DNA of 64,000 nucleotides from Candidatus Gastranaerophilales bacterium (lineage in GTDB: Bacteria; Cyanobacteriota; Vampirovibrionia; Gastranaerophilales; Gastranaerophilaceae): assembly GCA_910587375.1 (NCBI GenBank), contig CAJULR010000022.1, forward strand, positions 62,001 through 126,000, given 5' to 3'. The position numbers and the translations under genes were made by a program. The notes beneath the pieces are model-generated. The model made no database searches. It saw only the letters and a program-made list of their open reading frames with translations, and was not told the origin of the DNA. The first letter of the stretch is position 1, and the number at the start of each line of letters is the position of its first letter. Shown here piece after piece: positions 40,941-47,628 of this stretch.

Positions 40941-40967
40941 TCATTAATAATGACTTATTAATAATGA
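40941..40967. promoter_or_regulatory. Tandem near-palindromic sites between XRE and small gene
   Basis: TCATTAATAATGA at 40941-40953 (perfect 6-bp arms around A) and TTATTAATAATGA at 40955-40967 are 14 bp apart. They are likely operators of the 40690-40905 regulator. Confidence 0.5.
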
Positions 40968-40986
40968 AGTTAAGAAAGGAAAAAGT

Positions 40987-41199
40987 ATGACAGAAGATGT
41001 GCAAAAGCTGGTAAGCAAATGTTTTGAAACCCTTGAAAAAGCAGAGGTTTTGAGCAATGTACTTTATGAAAAACTTATGGGCGAAAAAGAAACAGACATC
41101 ATCCTTTTGATGATAAATTCTTTTGTGGGCGAAGCAAAGATAACTCTTTTGGACATTCAAAATGCCATAAAAGAATTGACAAAGGAAACTGAAAGCTAA
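40987..41199 (+). CDS. Small helical protein under XRE control
   Basis: A 70-residue, mainly helical, mildly acidic protein with AAAGGA before ATG 40987. The sequence is amphipathic throughout (KLVSKCFETLEKAEVLSNVL, then SFVGEAKITLLDIQNAIKEL), with no membrane span and no recognised family. It is divergent from an XRE regulator with tandem operator-like sites and is followed directly by a strong shared terminator. The pair could be an antitoxin-like or stress module, but nothing in the sequence proves it. Confidence 0.55.
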   Translation: MTEDVQKLVSKCFETLEKAEVLSNVLYEKLMGEKETDIILLMINSFVGEAKITLLDIQNAIKELTKETES

Positions 41200-41236
41200 A
41201 AAAGCCCCGCAAAGCTTTGCAAGGCAGGGCTTTATA
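41200..41236. terminator. Bidirectional terminator
   Basis: AAAGCCCCGC and a partner GGCAGGGCTTT enclose AAAGCTTTGCAA, with A/T runs on both sides. It separates the small gene from the convergent cysK. Confidence 0.8.
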
Positions 41237-41262
41237 AAGGCATTCTATTTAAGATTTTGCGG

Positions 41263-42195
41263 CTATTTTAAATCTTCAAAAAGCACGCTGGATAAGTATC
41301 TTTCGCCATAATCCGGCAAAATTACAACAATAATCTTATCTTTGTTTTCAGGTCTTTTTGAAACTTCAAGCGCGCCGAACATTGCTGCGCCTGATGAAAT
41401 TCCGCAGAGAATTCCTTCTTTTTTGGCTAAATTTTTCGCTGTTTGGATTGCATTTTCGTTTGATACCTTTAAAATTTCATCTAAAACGCTTGTGTCCAGC
41501 GTATCTGGGACAAAACCGGCGCCTATTCCCTGGATTTTGTGCGGGCCTGAAGGTTCGCCCGATAAAACGGCGGAAGTTTCAGGCTCTACAGCGATTGCTT
41601 TAAAATTGGGCAATTCTTTTTTAATGCGTCTTGAAATCCCTGTAATTGTGCCCCCTGTGCCGACCCCTGCAACGAGAATATCAACTTTTTTATCTGTGTC
41701 GTTTAAAATTTCTACGGCAGTTGTTTTTTCGTGTGCAGCTGGGTTGTCGGGGTTTACAAACTGGCCTATGATAATAGAATTAGGGGTTTTGGCGCGGAGT
41801 TCTTCCGCTTTTTCAATAGCACCCTTCATCCCCTTGGCGCCTTCGGTCAAAATAAGCTCTGCGCCGTATGCTTTCATCATAAGGCGGCGTTCAATGCTCA
41901 TAGTGTCCGGCATTGTTATAATAAGCTTGTAGCCTTTAATTGCACACACCCAGGCGAGCCCTATTCCTGTATTTCCGCTTGTGGGCTCAATTATGGTTGT
42001 TTTTTCGGGTGTTATTTCCCCTCTTTTTTCTGCTTCTTCAATCATATTCAGGGCAACCCTGTCTTTCACTGAATTTGCCGGGTTGAAACATTCAAGTTTA
42101 GCGTAAATTTTTGCAAATCCTTCTTTGTTAAGCTTATTTATTTCAACAAGCGGGGTGTTCCCGGTCAATTCGCAGAGGTTTTTGGCTACTTTCAT
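41263..42195 (-). CDS. cysK: Cysteine synthase A (O-acetylserine sulfhydrylase)
   Basis: Makes cysteine from O-acetylserine and sulfide with PLP. ATG 42195 is chosen (MKVAKNLCELTGNTPLV) because AAGGAC lies six bases upstream. NPANSVKDR holds the PLP-binding Lys, PTSGNTGIGLA the substrate loop, GVGTGGTITG the phosphate site, and EPETSAVLSG plus GIGAGFVP complete the signature. The 310-residue length is standard. It stands alone, ending at a shared terminator. CysK rather than CysM is favoured by GPHKIQGIGAGFVP. Confidence 0.93.
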   Translation of the reverse strand: MKVAKNLCELTGNTPLVEINKLNKEGFAKIYAKLECFNPANSVKDRVALNMIEEAEKRGEITPEKTTIIEPTSGNTGIGLAWVCAIKGYKLIITMPDTMSIERRLMMKAYGAELILTEGAKGMKGAIEKAEELRAKTPNSIIIGQFVNPDNPAAHEKTTAVEILNDTDKKVDILVAGVGTGGTITGISRRIKKELPNFKAIAVEPETSAVLSGEPSGPHKIQGIGAGFVPDTLDTSVLDEILKVSNENAIQTAKNLAKKEGILCGISSGAAMFGALEVSKRPENKDKIIVVILPDYGERYLSSVLFEDLK

Positions 42196-42365
42196 TTTTT
42201 TGTCCTTTTTATATTTTAATTTCATCTTTTATTTTTCCACCATTTTGAAAATTCGTCAATAGGAGATATGGAGCTATTTTTATATATAGAGAAAATTATT
42301 CGGTATACGCAAAGAATTGCAGAATCAAAGAAAAGCACGGAAGCGGGCCGGAGCAATACGGAAGT

Positions 42366-42402
42366 GCAAAGAATTTTATTTTCAAGGTTTAACATTTTAT
42401 GC
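42366..42402 (+). repeat. Conserved leader of transglutaminase-like paralogue 1
   Basis: GCAAAGAATTTTATTTTCAAGG followed by TTTAACA ends at the start codon. Almost identical copies precede paralogues 2 (43298-43333) and 3 (44178-44213). AAGG acts as ribosome-binding site. Confidence 0.8.
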
Positions 42403-43250
42403 ATGTTTCTTTATATAGATTAAATAGTTATAAGCCAGGTTTTCTTAGCCGAAACGAGGAAATCAAAAAGGCTGATGACCTTCAAAGAAGGGCGCGGGCT
42501 TCTTTTCCGATGGTGAGTGCGACGTATGCTGAAGAATATTATTATACAATGCGGCCGGAATCTAAATATTATAATCGAGCCCGGGGCATTGTAGAAAATA
42601 TGACGGCTGATATCCAGCTGCAAAGAAGTCTTGCAAGCCTTATGGGCAGAGATTTTTCTAATTATGGGCCGTTTGGTTTTTTAAATAGAAGGGACTATGA
42701 AGACGATACTTCTTTTTTAAATAATTTAGAATGGGTGAAAGGTCAGAAAGTAGGCTGTTGTGACGAAAGTGCAAAAACGGCACTTGCCACATTGTGCGCA
42801 AACGGGTATTATAATTCGGCTGAAACGTATGTGTATTATGGGGTGCAATTTGTAAACAAAGAAAGTGGAGAGGTAGAATATAAAAATGGCGGCAAGCTTC
42901 CGCACTGTTTTGTTGTGACGGATCTTAAAAAAGACGGTGAAGGGGCCGGGGATAGAAAAAATGATATTGTAATAGACCCGTGGCTTGGCTTTGCAGACTA
43001 TGCGCCCGGTGCGGTTGCAAGGTTTAAACAGGCATTTTCTAATGATTTATTTGAGATGACAGAAGAGTTTAAACAAAATTTTGCAAAAAAGAAAGAAAAA
43101 ATGGGCGAAGAGTTTAACCCTGATGATTATGAGATTAAAACGACATTTACATTTATGGAATGGAGTCCGAAAACTTTGCGTTGCAAGCAAAAACTTGGGC
43201 AAAAAGTGAGGGAAAAATACCCTGAAACCATTTTAAATATTAAGGCCTGA
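42399..43250 (+). CDS. Transglutaminase-like protein, paralogue 1 of 3
   Basis: A 283-residue soluble protein without a signal peptide. Three conserved blocks suggest a transglutaminase/papain-type triad: Cys in VGCCDESAKTALATLCANGYYNS near residue 115-137, His in LPHCFVVTDL near 168, and Asp in DIVIDPWLGFAD near 187. The N-terminal motif EEIKKADDLQRRARASFPMVSATY and the C-terminal NPDDYEIKT..YPETILNIKA are shared with the two following paralogues. It opens the tandem with a duplicated leader. Transglutaminase-like cysteine enzymes can be hydrolases or crosslinkers; the substrate is unknown. Probably strain-variable and accessory. Confidence 0.65.
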   Translation: MHVSLYRLNSYKPGFLSRNEEIKKADDLQRRARASFPMVSATYAEEYYYTMRPESKYYNRARGIVENMTADIQLQRSLASLMGRDFSNYGPFGFLNRRDYEDDTSFLNNLEWVKGQKVGCCDESAKTALATLCANGYYNSAETYVYYGVQFVNKESGEVEYKNGGKLPHCFVVTDLKKDGEGAGDRKNDIVIDPWLGFADYAPGAVARFKQAFSNDLFEMTEEFKQNFAKKKEKMGEEFNPDDYEIKTTFTFMEWSPKTLRCKQKLGQKVREKYPETILNIKA

Positions 43251-43297
43251 TTATAATTGTTATTTTGATTTCTAGCCATATTATTTGAATAAAATAA

Positions 43298-43333
43298 GCA
43301 AAGAATTTTATTTTCAAGGTTTAACATTCTATG
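43298..43333 (+). repeat. Conserved leader of transglutaminase-like paralogue 2
   Basis: The same GCAAAGAATTTTATTTTCAAGG leader as at 42366, ending in TTTAACATTCTATG. It supports segmental tandem duplication that included the 5' region. Confidence 0.8.
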
Positions 43334-44149
43334 CAGATTTCACCATATAATAGTAGTGCTTATTGTTTATCTTATTTTCCAAGCTTTTCTGCCAAAAGCG
43401 AGGAAATTAAGCGTGCTGATTTTATTATGCGCAAGACAAACCAAAATTTTCCTATGATGAGCGCAAGCTATGTTGATGATTTGTATGAATGTACAAGGCC
43501 AAAATCAAAACGAAGGGAAAAATCCCGCAAAATCTTAAGAGGGCTTTGGGACAAGGTTTATTTTTTAAGGGAAAAATGTGAATACGCGGAAAAGTATGCG
43601 GCTTATTCTTCGTTTGAAAAAAAGTCCATGTTTGATTTAGAGCAAATTTCAAAAGTGAAAATCGGAAATTGCGAAGAATCCGCAAAGGCTGCTATGGCTG
43701 TATTGTGTGCAAACGGATATTATAATTCTTCGCGTGTTTCTTTATGTTACAAAGTAGAATTTGTAAATAAGCAAACTAAAAAGGTTGAATATTTTGCGAT
43801 AAATTCGCTTGATCATTCTTGTGTGACAACGGATTTAAACACAAGAAAAGAACAAGATATTGTAATTGACCCTTGGTTTGGCTTTGCAGATTTTAAACAA
43901 GGAGCCGTTTCAAGGTTTAAGCAGGTTTATTTGGATAAAACGGAGCATTTTAAAACAATGCAGCAGAAGCTTTTTGCAGAACAAAAGGCAAAAAAGGGTG
44001 AAAAATTTAACCCAAATGATTATGAAATGAGGACAAAATTTCTTTTTAACAGGCTTTACAGCGATTTTTCGTCTAAAGAAGAAAAAGAAAAATTAGGTGA
44101 ACTTGTTTTAGAACAATATCCTAAGACTGCACTCAATATTAAAGCGTGA
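43331..44149 (+). CDS. Transglutaminase-like protein, paralogue 2 of 3
   Basis: A 272-residue paralogue. The Cys block reads IGNCEESAKAAMAVLCANGYYNSS, the His block LDHSCVTTDLN, and the Asp block DIVIDPWFGFADFKQGAVSRFKQ. The shared N-terminal helix reads EEIKRADFIMRKTNQNFPMMSASY. The region from residue 45 to 100 is poorly conserved compared with paralogue 1, which points to a variable substrate- or partner-binding part ahead of a stable catalytic core. It lies 80 bases after paralogue 1, with a copied leader. Confidence 0.65.
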   Translation: MQISPYNSSAYCLSYFPSFSAKSEEIKRADFIMRKTNQNFPMMSASYVDDLYECTRPKSKRREKSRKILRGLWDKVYFLREKCEYAEKYAAYSSFEKKSMFDLEQISKVKIGNCEESAKAAMAVLCANGYYNSSRVSLCYKVEFVNKQTKKVEYFAINSLDHSCVTTDLNTRKEQDIVIDPWFGFADFKQGAVSRFKQVYLDKTEHFKTMQQKLFAEQKAKKGEKFNPNDYEMRTKFLFNRLYSDFSSKEEKEKLGELVLEQYPKTALNIKA

Positions 44150-44177
44150 TTAAATTTTTAATAATATATCTTTGGGG

Positions 44178-44213
44178 GCAAAGAATTTTATTTTCAAGGT
44201 TTAACACTCTATG
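44178..44213 (+). repeat. Conserved leader of transglutaminase-like paralogue 3
   Basis: The third copy of the 34-36 base leader, with a single-base change in the ACATTCT segment (ACACTCT). Together the three copies define the duplicated unit. Confidence 0.8.
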
Positions 44214-45005
44214 CAGATTTCTCCATATAGATTTAATATTTCTCCTAATTTTTGCAAAAGTAAGGAAGTAAAAAAAGCTGATATCATCGAACGAAAGACA
44301 AGAGCCGTTTTTCCGATGTTAAGTTCTACGTATATGGCGGATAATTATTTGATTTTTAAAAAAGATGTTCAAGATATTGATAGCGAAGCCAAAGTACTTT
44401 TCAGGCTAATGGAAGGCAAAATTAATGCAGAAAGAAGCAATGCGTATATTTTGAGTATGCTTTCAGGGAATTCTGCTTTGGTGGAAAATTATAAGACAAT
44501 TTTAGAGCGCATTTCAAAAATTAAGTCAGGAAACTGTGAAGAAAATGCAAAGGCAGCGCTTGCCGTGCTTTTTGCAAACGGATATTATAATTCTTCAAGG
44601 GCAGGGCTTGAATATCAGGTTAGCGTTGTAAATAAAGAAACACAAGGTGTGGTTTATTCGCTCACAAGGTTATTAGACCACAGTTTTGCTGTAACTGATT
44701 TAAATGTAGCCAAAAAACAGGATATTGTAATAGACCCCTGGTTTGGTTTTGCCGATACCAAGCAAGGCGCAATTTCAAGATTTAAGCGTGTTTATAAGGA
44801 TGATACGGAGAAAATTCAAAGAGAGTGCAGTGAAAAATTTTATAACCTCTTTCATCGAAGAGAGGGCTTTAATCTTGATGATTATGAAATAAGGACGGAA
44901 TTTGTTTTTGCGCCTCGTGAACGTTTGAGCGATTTTGAAAAAGAAGAAGTTGGTAAGTATGCAAAAGCAACATACCCGGGGGTTCTTTTGGATGTTTCCG
45001 GGTGA
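44211..45005 (+). CDS. Transglutaminase-like protein, paralogue 3 of 3
   Basis: A 264-residue paralogue with Cys in SGNCEENAKAALAVLFANGYYNSS, His in LDHSFAVTDLNVA and Asp in DIVIDPWFGFADTKQGAISRFKR. The N-terminal helix is KEVKKADIIERKTRAVFPMLSSTY. The C-terminal end is less conserved (YPGVLLDVSG versus YPETILNIKA). All three paralogues keep the putative triad, so none looks like a dead copy. The next gene, a phosphorylase-like enzyme, is 237 bases downstream and apparently independent. Confidence 0.65.
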   Translation: MQISPYRFNISPNFCKSKEVKKADIIERKTRAVFPMLSSTYMADNYLIFKKDVQDIDSEAKVLFRLMEGKINAERSNAYILSMLSGNSALVENYKTILERISKIKSGNCEENAKAALAVLFANGYYNSSRAGLEYQVSVVNKETQGVVYSLTRLLDHSFAVTDLNVAKKQDIVIDPWFGFADTKQGAISRFKRVYKDDTEKIQRECSEKFYNLFHRREGFNLDDYEIRTEFVFAPRERLSDFEKEEVGKYAKATYPGVLLDVSG

Positions 45006-45242
45006 TTTATACCCAAGTAAACCTCAATGATTATAATATATTGCATTATAAGAGGTGCTTATTTTATTAAGTTTTGTTGCAAAGAAAAGTTCATGGTTTG
45101 AAATTATCCCTTTTTTAAATATAATTGTTAAGGCAAAATAATTAATACAAAAGGACTAGATTTTTAGTTCGCTTAGAAGCAAAAAAATGTTTGTGTTAAT
45201 ATTTTGAATGTAGAGTAGTTTAGATAATAAAGGACGAAAAAT

Positions 45243-46937
45243 ATGTCATTACCTAACGTAGCATACTTTTCAATGGAAATCGCATTAGATCAATCTTTAG
45301 CAACCTATTCAGGCGGTCTTGGCTTTTTGGCAGGTTCTCACATGCAATCAGCCGGATACCTTCAAATGCCTATGGTTGGTGTTACTATCCTTTGGTCATA
45401 CGGTTATTACGATCAAAGAATCGATGAAAAAGGAGAAGTTGAAGTTGCATATATCAGAAAACATTACGACTTTTTAACAGACTTAAATGTTCAAACAAAA
45501 GTAAATGTTTTTGGTGAAGATGTTATTGTTAAAGCATATAGAGTGGAACCACACTTGTTTGGTTCTTGCCCTGTATACCTTTTAACAACAGATGTTGACG
45601 GAAACTCTGAATGGGCAAGAAGAATTTGCCATAAATTATACGACGGTGATGAAAAAATCCGTGTGGCACAAGAAACTGTTCTTGGTATCGGTGGTGTTAG
45701 AATTCTTCAAGAAGTTGGATACAATTTTGATGTTATCCATATGAACGAAGGCCATGCACTTCCTGCCGCATTTGAATTATTAAGACAATATAACGGTAAC
45801 CTTAAAGAAGTTAAGAAAAAAGTTGTATTCACAACTCACACACCTGTTGCTGCAGGTAACGAAGTTCACTGGGTTGACACTCTTGTTGAGGGCGGTTTCT
45901 TTGCGGGTGCTTCTCGTGAAGTTGCGGTTGAACTTGGCGGTGAAAACTTCTCTCTAACCGTTGCAGCACTCAGAATGAGCCGTATTGCAAACGCTGTATC
46001 TCAGCTCCACGGCCTTGTTGCAAAGAAAATGTGGGATTGGGTAGGCGGTAAATGTCCGATTAAGGCAATTACAAACGCTGTAAACCAACACTACTGGCAA
46101 GACCCGAGAATTGCAAATGCTCACAGCGACGAAGAATTATTAAATGCAAAGCATGAAATGAAAAAGGATTTATTCCAATACATTTCTGACGTTCAAGGTA
46201 AAAGGTTTGATCCGAACGTTCTTACAATTACTTGGGCAAGAAGATTTGCAGACTATAAACGTGCTTGGCTTATCTTAATGGATAAACCGCGTATCGAAAA
46301 ATTATTAAACGAAAACAAAGTACAATTAATCTTTGCAGGTAAATTCCACCCGGATGATACTATGGGCAAAGAAATGTTCAACAAGATTTTAAAAGAATCT
46401 TACAACATGAAAAACGTTGTTGTTCTTCCTGGATATGAACTTGCACTTTCTGCAAGACTTAAAAAAGGTTCAGATATTTGGTTAAACACACCTTTAAGAC
46501 CTTTCGAAGCTTCAGGAACATCCGGCATGAGCGCCAATATGAACGGTGCGCTTCACTTCTCAATCCTTGATGGTTGGACAGTTGAAGGTACATTCCCTGG
46601 AATTAACGGCTATACTGTTGAATACCCTGGTTTAGACGACGATATTCCTTGGGAAGAAAGACACTGGAAAGATCATCAATGTGTAATGAACACATTAGAA
46701 AACGAAATCATTCCGACATACTACGAAAACAAACAAGAGTGGGCAAGGTTGATGAGACAAGCTATGAGAACATCAGAAGCTTACTTCAACTCTGACAGAA
46801 TGGTTGTTGAATACTACAACAGATTGTATAAACCGATTGCTCACGCTGGTACACAAGCTGGTATGGAAGATGAAGATGATTCCAAAATGGCTGAGAATCC
46901 AAATCTTGACGCTTGGACATTCTCAAACATTAAGTAA
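45243..46937 (+). CDS. GT35 alpha-glucan phosphorylase-like protein lacking the PLP lysine
   Basis: A 564-residue protein of the short alpha-glucan phosphorylase type: VAYFSMEIALDQSLATYSGGLGFLAG at the start, HMNEGHALPAAFELL, FTTHTPVAAGNEVH, TNAVNQHYW, TWARRFADYKRA and EASGTSGMSANMNGALHFS. In classical phosphorylases the last motif reads GMK or NMK, with the Lys that holds PLP; here it is Ser, so ordinary phosphorolysis is doubtful. Some bacterial GT35 subfamilies share this change. Ribosome-binding site AAAGGAC; codon use is more regular than in neighbours, suggesting high expression. Glycogen turnover or a related glucan transfer is the likely role. Confidence 0.8.
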   Translation: MSLPNVAYFSMEIALDQSLATYSGGLGFLAGSHMQSAGYLQMPMVGVTILWSYGYYDQRIDEKGEVEVAYIRKHYDFLTDLNVQTKVNVFGEDVIVKAYRVEPHLFGSCPVYLLTTDVDGNSEWARRICHKLYDGDEKIRVAQETVLGIGGVRILQEVGYNFDVIHMNEGHALPAAFELLRQYNGNLKEVKKKVVFTTHTPVAAGNEVHWVDTLVEGGFFAGASREVAVELGGENFSLTVAALRMSRIANAVSQLHGLVAKKMWDWVGGKCPIKAITNAVNQHYWQDPRIANAHSDEELLNAKHEMKKDLFQYISDVQGKRFDPNVLTITWARRFADYKRAWLILMDKPRIEKLLNENKVQLIFAGKFHPDDTMGKEMFNKILKESYNMKNVVVLPGYELALSARLKKGSDIWLNTPLRPFEASGTSGMSANMNGALHFSILDGWTVEGTFPGINGYTVEYPGLDDDIPWEERHWKDHQCVMNTLENEIIPTYYENKQEWARLMRQAMRTSEAYFNSDRMVVEYYNRLYKPIAHAGTQAGMEDEDDSKMAENPNLDAWTFSNIK

Positions 46938-46972
46938 GTCTTTACAAACAAAATCTATATGCAAGATACCGA

Positions 46973-47010
46973 AAAATCCCGCCATTTAATTTTAAAGGCG
47001 GGATTTTTTA
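46973..47010 (+). terminator. Rho-independent terminator after the GT35 gene
   Basis: AAATCCCGCC pairs with GGCGGGATTT around ATTTAATTTTAAA, followed by TTTT. Confidence 0.85.
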
Positions 47011-47054
47011 TTGTGTTTGATTTTATTAATATGTTATTGAAAAAATGCAGTGTT

Positions 47055-47291
47055 TTATTGTTCTTTTTGTTGTGGTTTTTCAACCACTTTGAGTCCATAG
47101 CCTAAAAATTCTAAAACTTCCTGTACTCTTGTAAATTTTATTGATCTTGTGTTTAACATTTTTGAAAACCCGCCGATTGTCATCTCTGGGTAGCCAGCTT
47201 CATTCATTTTTTTAACAAGTTTTCTCATTGACAAGCCTTTTCTTGCAAGCAAAACCATTATTAATTCCTTTATGTCAGAAGTTTCAAGCAT
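47055..47291 (-). CDS. Small helix-turn-helix protein
   Basis: A 78-residue protein. LIMVLLARKGLSMRKLVKKMNEAG and GGFSKMLNTRSIKFTRVQEVLEFLGYGLKVV give a Cro/XRE-like fold, with the second helix pair degenerate. Its start is 25 bases after the stop of the XRE gene at 47317, on the same strand, so the two probably form one operon. It may be a co-regulator or antirepressor of prepilin gene 4. It ends with a Gln-rich tail. Confidence 0.65.
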   Translation of the reverse strand: MLETSDIKELIMVLLARKGLSMRKLVKKMNEAGYPEMTIGGFSKMLNTRSIKFTRVQEVLEFLGYGLKVVEKPQQKEQ

Positions 47292-47316
47292 AAAAACTTA
47301 CCTTTGCCACTAATTA

Positions 47317-47544
47317 TTATTTATTATTTGAAATTAAAAGACAAGGGTTGATGTCCAAAACATCTGCAATTTCATACAAAACCTCAACCCCGGGAAGCAT
47401 AACCCCGCGCTCAATTCTCGAAATATATTCAGAACTTTTTCGTATTTTGACGCTTAAATTAATTTGGGTAATGCCGGCAAGTTCCCTGTATTTTTTCAGG
47501 TTTTTTGAAATTATAGTTTGGGCTTTGCTTTTATAACTTGTCAT
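47317..47544 (-). CDS. XRE-family regulator divergent from prepilin 4
   Basis: A 75-residue Cro/C1-type repressor-like protein: LKKYRELAGITQINLSVKIRKSSEYISRIERGVMLPGVEVLYEIADVLDINPCLL. It has no ribosome-binding site. TAGAAT at 47551-47556 is six bases before ATG 47544, so a leaderless transcript is likely. It is divergent from prepilin 4 across 84 bases containing a 21-bp palindrome, and is followed by a second small helix-turn-helix gene. Confidence 0.85.
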   Translation of the reverse strand: MTSYKSKAQTIISKNLKKYRELAGITQINLSVKIRKSSEYISRIERGVMLPGVEVLYEIADVLDINPCLLISNNK

Positions 47545-47575
47545 AATTCAATTCTAGTGTTAATATTGATTTGTA

Positions 47576-47596
47576 ATTCGTATTTAAAATACGAAT
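47576..47596. promoter_or_regulatory. Perfect 21-bp palindromic operator of prepilin 4
   Basis: ATTCGTATTT-A-AAATACGAAT has 10-bp arms with no mismatch. It sits between the regulator's -10 (47551) and the prepilin's probable -10 TACAAT (47604-47609), so bound protein could act on both promoters. Confidence 0.7.
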
Positions 47597-47628
47597 AAAA
47601 CAATACAATGTATATAGCGAGGTAGATA

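Noticed and set aside
19521..47544. Prophage origin for the XRE regulators
   Set aside because: No phage structural, integrase or lysis genes lie nearby; each regulator is consistently paired with a prepilin.
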